Of a DNA stretch of 64,000 nucleotides, positions 60,431 to 64,000 are shown piece after piece. This stretch comes from an uncultured Muribaculaceae bacterium (GTDB taxonomy: Bacteria > Bacteroidota > Bacteroidia > Bacteroidales > Muribaculaceae). Every line of letters begins with the position of its first letter. The first letter of the stretch is position 1. Where the stretch lies: the NCBI GenBank assembly GCA_910578095.1, contig CAJTOZ010000012.1, positions 8,958 through 72,957 on the forward strand. The letters run 5' to 3'. The notes below the pieces were generated by a model. That model worked only from the letters and a program-made list of their open reading frames with translations. It made no database searches and was not told the DNA's origin. A program made the position numbers and the translations under genes.

Positions 60431-61557
60431 TGAGGACCCCACTGATTTATGCAGCCGCGGCGGGCCTGCTCGCAGCCTGCACGCCTGCAAAGACCACCAT
60501 CACGGTGGGCAACGACAGCGACCTCGCCGCCGACGGCGAGATGGTGGAGGTGCGTGTGGGCGATGTGCCCGGCCTTGCAGCCATGCTGCCCAACGCGGTG
60601 CTGAGTTGCGGCGATGAGGTGGACCTGCCCTACCAGGTGACGCACGACTCGCTGCTGATATTCCGCGCCACGGTGGGCGCGCATTCCTCGGCGGTGTACA
60701 CGATTTCGGAAGGCACGCCCGCGGCGGTGGACACCCTGGCATGGGGACGTCTCTTCCCGGAACGCCTCGACGACATGGCTTGGGAAAACGACCGCTCGGC
60801 CTACCGCGCCTACGGGCCCGCGCTACAGGCCACAGGCTTCAAGGGCTTCGGCTACGACGTGTGGACCAAGTGCGTGCCGCACCGCGTGGTGGAGCAGCGA
60901 ATGTTCGACGATAAGAAGCGCGGAATCTCATTCCATGTGGACCACGGCGAGGGCATGGATGTGTACGACGTGGGCGCCACGCTGGGCGCCGGCACAGCAG
61001 CGCTTATCGACTCGACGGGCGCGATAGTGTATCCGTGGGATTTCACGGAATATGAGGTGCTGGACCGCGGCCCGCTGCGCTTTGCCGTGCGCCTGCAGTA
61101 CGGCGACTCCACCAAGGAGAGCCGCCTGATATCGCTCGATGCCGGCTCGTGGCTGAACCGCACCGAGGTGCGCTACGACGGCGCTGTGCCCGAGGGCGCG
61201 CGCATAGCCCCCGGCATTGTGGTGCACACACCGGCCGACAGCGCCTACACCTTCGGCGAAGGCTTCATGGGCTATGCCGACCCGACGGACAATGCCGAGA
61301 ACGGCAACGGCACAATATATGTGGGCGTGGTGGCTCCCGAGGCCACGGCGATGCGTTACGAGCCGCTGGCCGAACCCGAGGGCAAGGCCATAGGCCATAT
61401 ACTGGCCGAAAGCCCCTACTCTGCCGGAAGCACCTACACCTATCTGTGGGGCTCGGGCTGGAGCAAGGGTGGCATAGCCGACGCCGAGGCATGGAACAAG
61501 GTGCTGGCCGACGCCGCCTACCGCCTGAAGCATCCGCTTACCATAACCGTAAAATAA
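60427..61557 (+). CDS. DUF4861-family lipoprotein
   Basis: 376 residues with lipobox LLAACTP (Cys18). The DUF4861 pattern is seen: RLDDMAWENDRSAYRAYGPALQ, GYDVWTKCVPHRVVEQRMF, ISFHVDHGEGMDVYDVG and a beta-rich C-terminal half with YTYLWGSGWSKGG. Such proteins are frequent beside kduI/kduD and lyase genes in Bacteroidetes, which links them to uronate oligosaccharides; the biochemical role is not known to me. The conserved Trp/Glu/Asn/Asp run and HGEGMD suggest an active or sugar-binding site in a mutarotase-like fold (inference). It is translationally coupled to kduD and one base from the permease gene. Confidence 0.82.
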   Translation: MMRTPLIYAAAAGLLAACTPAKTTITVGNDSDLAADGEMVEVRVGDVPGLAAMLPNAVLSCGDEVDLPYQVTHDSLLIFRATVGAHSSAVYTISEGTPAAVDTLAWGRLFPERLDDMAWENDRSAYRAYGPALQATGFKGFGYDVWTKCVPHRVVEQRMFDDKKRGISFHVDHGEGMDVYDVGATLGAGTAALIDSTGAIVYPWDFTEYEVLDRGPLRFAVRLQYGDSTKESRLISLDAGSWLNRTEVRYDGAVPEGARIAPGIVVHTPADSAYTFGEGFMGYADPTDNAENGNGTIYVGVVAPEATAMRYEPLAEPEGKAIGHILAESPYSAGSTYTYLWGSGWSKGGIADAEAWNKVLADAAYRLKHPLTITVK

Positions 61558-61558
61558 T

Positions 61559-62980
61559 ATGGAACAAGTATTCTCGTATATTATAGGCCTCGGCGCCGCC
61601 GTGATGATGCCGGTGATATTCACTATCCTGGGCCTTTGCATAGGTATCCGGCTGGGCGATGCCCTGAAGTCGGGGCTGAAGGTGGGCGTTGGCTTTATCG
61701 GGCTGTCGATAGTGACGGCCCTGCTGACATCGGCTCTGGGACCAGCCCTGAACACGGTGGTGGACATCTACGACCTGCAGCTGAAGGTTTTTGACATGGG
61801 CTGGCCCGCGGCTGCCGCTGTGGCATACAACACGGCGGTGGGTGCATTCATAATCCCGGTGTGTCTGGGTGTGAATCTGCTTATGCTGCTGACGAAGACC
61901 ACCCGCACGGTGAACATCGACCTGTGGAACTACTGGCACTTCGCATTCATCGGCGCTGTGATCTACTTTGCCTGCGACTCGCTGGCGTGGGGCTTCTTCG
62001 GTGCTATCGTCTGCTATATAATAACCCTGATTCTGGCCGATATCACAGCCAAGCGCTTCCAGCGCTTCTATGACGGCATGGATGGCATCAGCATCCCGCA
62101 GCCTTTCTGCGCCGGCTTTGTGCCTTTTGCCTGGGCTCTCAACAAAGGCCTGGATGCCATACCCGGAATGGGACGGCTGGAAATCGATGCCGAGGGCCTG
62201 AAGAAGAAGTTCGGACTGCTGGGCGAGCCTCTTTTCTTAGGTGTGCTGGTGGGCATAGGCATCGGCTGCCTGACGTGCACTTCGTGGGATGGCTTCACGG
62301 AGAGCATTCCCTATATCCTCGGGCTCGGGATAAAGATGGGCGCTGTGATGGAGCTCATACCACGCGTGACGGTGCTCTTCATAGAGGGCCTGAAGCCCAT
62401 ATCGGAGGCAACGCGCGCGCTCATTGCACGCAAGTTCAAGGGCGCTGACGGCCTGAACATAGGCATGAGCCCTGCGCTGGTGATAGGCCACCCGACGACG
62501 CTCGTGGTGTCGCTGCTGCTTATACCCGCCACTCTTGCCCTGGCGGTGCTTCTGCCGGGTAACGAGTTTCTGCCTCTGGCATCGCTGGCGGGCATGTTCT
62601 ATGTGTTTCCGCTTGTGCTGCCCTATACCCGCGGTAATGTGGTGAAGACGTTTATCATCGGGCTTGTGGTGATGATAGCGGGCCTGTACATGGTGACGAA
62701 TCTGGCTCCTTACTTCACTCTCGCCGCCACGGATGTGTATGCCAATACGGGCGATGCCGCGGTGGCTATCCCGGCGGGCTTCTCGGGCGGCAGCCTCGAT
62801 TTTGCCTCGAGCCCTCTGGCGTGGGTGATATTCCAGCTGACACACGGCCTGAAATGGGTGGGCGCGGGAGTGCTCGTGCTTCTCACGATGGGCATGATGT
62901 GGTGGAACCGTATCCACATCATCCGCAACCAAAAGGCTATGGCGGCAGCAAACTCCACTGAAATCCAAGAAACTGAATAA
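61559..62980 (+). CDS. Galactitol-type PTS EIIC-like permease without EIIA/EIIB
   Basis: 473 residues, about 10-12 membrane segments. It aligns along its length with GatC of E. coli: GLCIGIRLGDALKSGLKVGVGFIGL, FDMGWPAAAAVAYN, NIDLWNYWHFAFIGAV, DGISIPQPF, PGMGRLEIDAEGLKKKFG, GEPLFLGVLVG, IGMSPALVIGHPTTLV and the GN(E)FLPL loop. No EIIA or EIIB domain or gene accompanies it, and Bacteroidetes generally lack the PTS. It probably works as a secondary transporter for a uronate-derived monosaccharide made in the periplasm. It lies between the DUF4861 and kduI genes with gaps of 1 and 4 nt. Confidence 0.87.
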   Translation: MEQVFSYIIGLGAAVMMPVIFTILGLCIGIRLGDALKSGLKVGVGFIGLSIVTALLTSALGPALNTVVDIYDLQLKVFDMGWPAAAAVAYNTAVGAFIIPVCLGVNLLMLLTKTTRTVNIDLWNYWHFAFIGAVIYFACDSLAWGFFGAIVCYIITLILADITAKRFQRFYDGMDGISIPQPFCAGFVPFAWALNKGLDAIPGMGRLEIDAEGLKKKFGLLGEPLFLGVLVGIGIGCLTCTSWDGFTESIPYILGLGIKMGAVMELIPRVTVLFIEGLKPISEATRALIARKFKGADGLNIGMSPALVIGHPTTLVVSLLLIPATLALAVLLPGNEFLPLASLAGMFYVFPLVLPYTRGNVVKTFIIGLVVMIAGLYMVTNLAPYFTLAATDVYANTGDAAVAIPAGFSGGSLDFASSPLAWVIFQLTHGLKWVGAGVLVLLTMGMMWWNRIHIIRNQKAMAAANSTEIQETE

Positions 62981-62984
62981 CGAC

Positions 62985-63902
62985 ATGAAAAAGATCCTTA
63001 TCATGGCGGCCCTGGCGGCTGCTTTCGGCGCGAACGCCCAGACATCGTACAGCATCCTGCGAGCCTCGCATCCCGACGATGTGAAACATTATGACACGGA
63101 ACAACTGCGGTCGCACTTCATGATGCCCAAGGTGATGGAGCAGGACAAGGTGAACCTGACATACTCGATGTATGACCGCATAATCTACGGCGGCACGGTG
63201 CCTGTGGAGAAAGAGGTGGTGCTCGAGACCATCGACCCGCTCAAGGCTGAATATTTTCTGGAGCGCCGTGAGCTCGGTGTGATCAATGTGGGCGGCGACG
63301 GTATAGTGAGCGTGGACGGCAAGGAGTATGAGCTTCACTTCAAGGATGCGCTGTATGTGGGCCGCGGCCACAAGAACGTGACTTTCCGGAGCAAGGATGC
63401 CGGCAATCCTGCCCGCTTCTATCTCAACAGCACTCCGGCCCACACTGCCTACAAGACGCAGCTCGTGACTATCGACGGCCGCAAGGGCTCTATCAAGGCC
63501 AACAGCTTTGCTGCCGGCAAGATGGAGGAGAGCAACGACCGTGTGATAAATCAGCTGATAGTGTCGAATGTGCTCGAGGAGGGCCCTTGCCAGCTGCAGA
63601 TGGGGCTGACGGAGCTGAAGCCCGGCTCGGTGTGGAACACGATGCCCGCACACACGCATGACCGTCGCGTGGAGTGCTACTTCTACTTCAATGTGCCTGA
63701 GGGCAACGCTATCTGCCATTTCATGGGCGAACCTCAGGAGAACCGCATCATCTGGCTTCACAACGAGCAGGCCGTGATGTCGCCCGAATGGAGCATCCAT
63801 GCTGCTGCCGGCACGAGCAACTATATGTTCATCTGGGGCATGGGCGGCGAGAATCTGGATTACGGCGATATGGACAAAGTGACGTATCTGGATATGAAAT
63901 AA
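62985..63902 (+). CDS. kduI: KduI, 5-dehydro-4-deoxy-D-glucuronate isomerase, with signal peptide
   Basis: 305 residues. The first about 19 residues (MKKILIMAALAAAFGANAQ) form an export signal; the full-length KduI domain starts after it, so the protein is a normal KduI plus a leader. Double cupin with YFLERRELGVINVGG, DALYVGRGHKNV and the zinc site His223/His225/Glu230 in PAHTHDRRVECYFYF and His272 in PEWSIHAAAGT; EPQENRIIWLHNEQAV is also conserved. It isomerises the product of GH88 to 3-deoxy-D-glycero-2,5-hexodiulosonate. Export places this step in the periplasm. Last gene of the operon seen; the remaining 98 bases hold no recognisable gene. Confidence 0.92.
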   Translation: MKKILIMAALAAAFGANAQTSYSILRASHPDDVKHYDTEQLRSHFMMPKVMEQDKVNLTYSMYDRIIYGGTVPVEKEVVLETIDPLKAEYFLERRELGVINVGGDGIVSVDGKEYELHFKDALYVGRGHKNVTFRSKDAGNPARFYLNSTPAHTAYKTQLVTIDGRKGSIKANSFAAGKMEESNDRVINQLIVSNVLEEGPCQLQMGLTELKPGSVWNTMPAHTHDRRVECYFYFNVPEGNAICHFMGEPQENRIIWLHNEQAVMSPEWSIHAAAGTSNYMFIWGMGGENLDYGDMDKVTYLDMK

Positions 63903-64000
63903 CAGGCTCCGGACGTGTGTAAATTCTCTGCTGAACAATTTTTTCCGTAGTTTCAGAAACGAAGTGCAAAAAGTTTCGACTGAATAGCCCACATGTTTTT

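Noticed and set aside
63903..64000. Further gene at the right edge
   Set aside because: Only 98 bases, with no start codon leading to a recognisable product and no clear terminator.

Overview
The window is a chromosomal segment of a GC-rich member of the Bacteroidales, most like a gut Muribaculaceae/Bacteroides relative. Evidence: two SusC/SusD pairs with surface lipoproteins, many signal-peptide or lipobox CAZymes, no Shine-Dalgarno leaders, and repeated Bacteroidetes-type promoters of the form TTTG-N20-TAnnTTTG. No rRNA, tRNA or CRISPR array was seen. Assignments rest on recognition of families and motifs by eye; no database search was run.

Left edge (1-5.2 kb): a truncated GH51 arabinofuranosidase, a tyrosine recombinase, and two tandemly duplicated secreted Sel1-repeat proteins that differ by one 36-residue repeat.

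Beta-mannan locus (5.2-31.3 kb): two minus-strand clusters. The first reads SusC, SusD, two surface glycan-binding lipoproteins, two GH26 mannanases, GH130 mannosylglucose phosphorylase, a GPH-type sugar symporter and a mannobiose/cellobiose 2-epimerase. The last four functions match the known Bacteroides fragilis mannobiose pathway. The second cluster (GH36 alpha-galactosidase, mannose-6-phosphate isomerase, GH5_2, SGNH acetylesterase, GH5_7 mannanase, CE7 esterase) would remove galactose and acetyl groups and cut the backbone of acetylated galactoglucomannan. A divergent AraC regulator sits at its head. A four-copy 75-bp tandem repeat in front of the symporter carries a promoter-like element in every copy.

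Housekeeping island (31.3-36 kb, plus strand): M48 peptidase, then galM-rnz-tadA-lpxB, tightly packed.

Secreted proteins (36-39.2 kb): a beta-helix-like protein and a protein with two CBM96/DNRLRE-like domains, sharing a C-terminal sorting-like tail and a similar 5' leader.

Polyuronate locus (39.6-63.9 kb): PL38-like lyase, Big2-repeat lipoprotein, SusD, SusC, an ECF sigma factor, a membrane sensor fused directly to an AraC domain, GH88 unsaturated glucuronyl hydrolase, GH97, and a heparinase II/III-type lyase on the minus strand. A divergent plus-strand operon follows: GltD-like flavoprotein, KduD, DUF4861 lipoprotein, galactitol-type EIIC permease and a KduI carrying a signal peptide. Together they suggest that surface and periplasmic lyases and GH88 release unsaturated uronate, KduI isomerises it in the periplasm, the EIIC permease imports it without phosphorylation, and KduD reduces it in the cytoplasm.

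Non-coding structure stands out: a 156-bp MITE-like family with terminal inverted repeats (two full copies and one deleted copy), a second dispersed repeat usually found beside it, and a 23-nt-period array of hairpins with trinucleotide loops at 54.8 kb next to an unrecognised ORF. A similar hairpin run lies inside the linker of the sensor gene.
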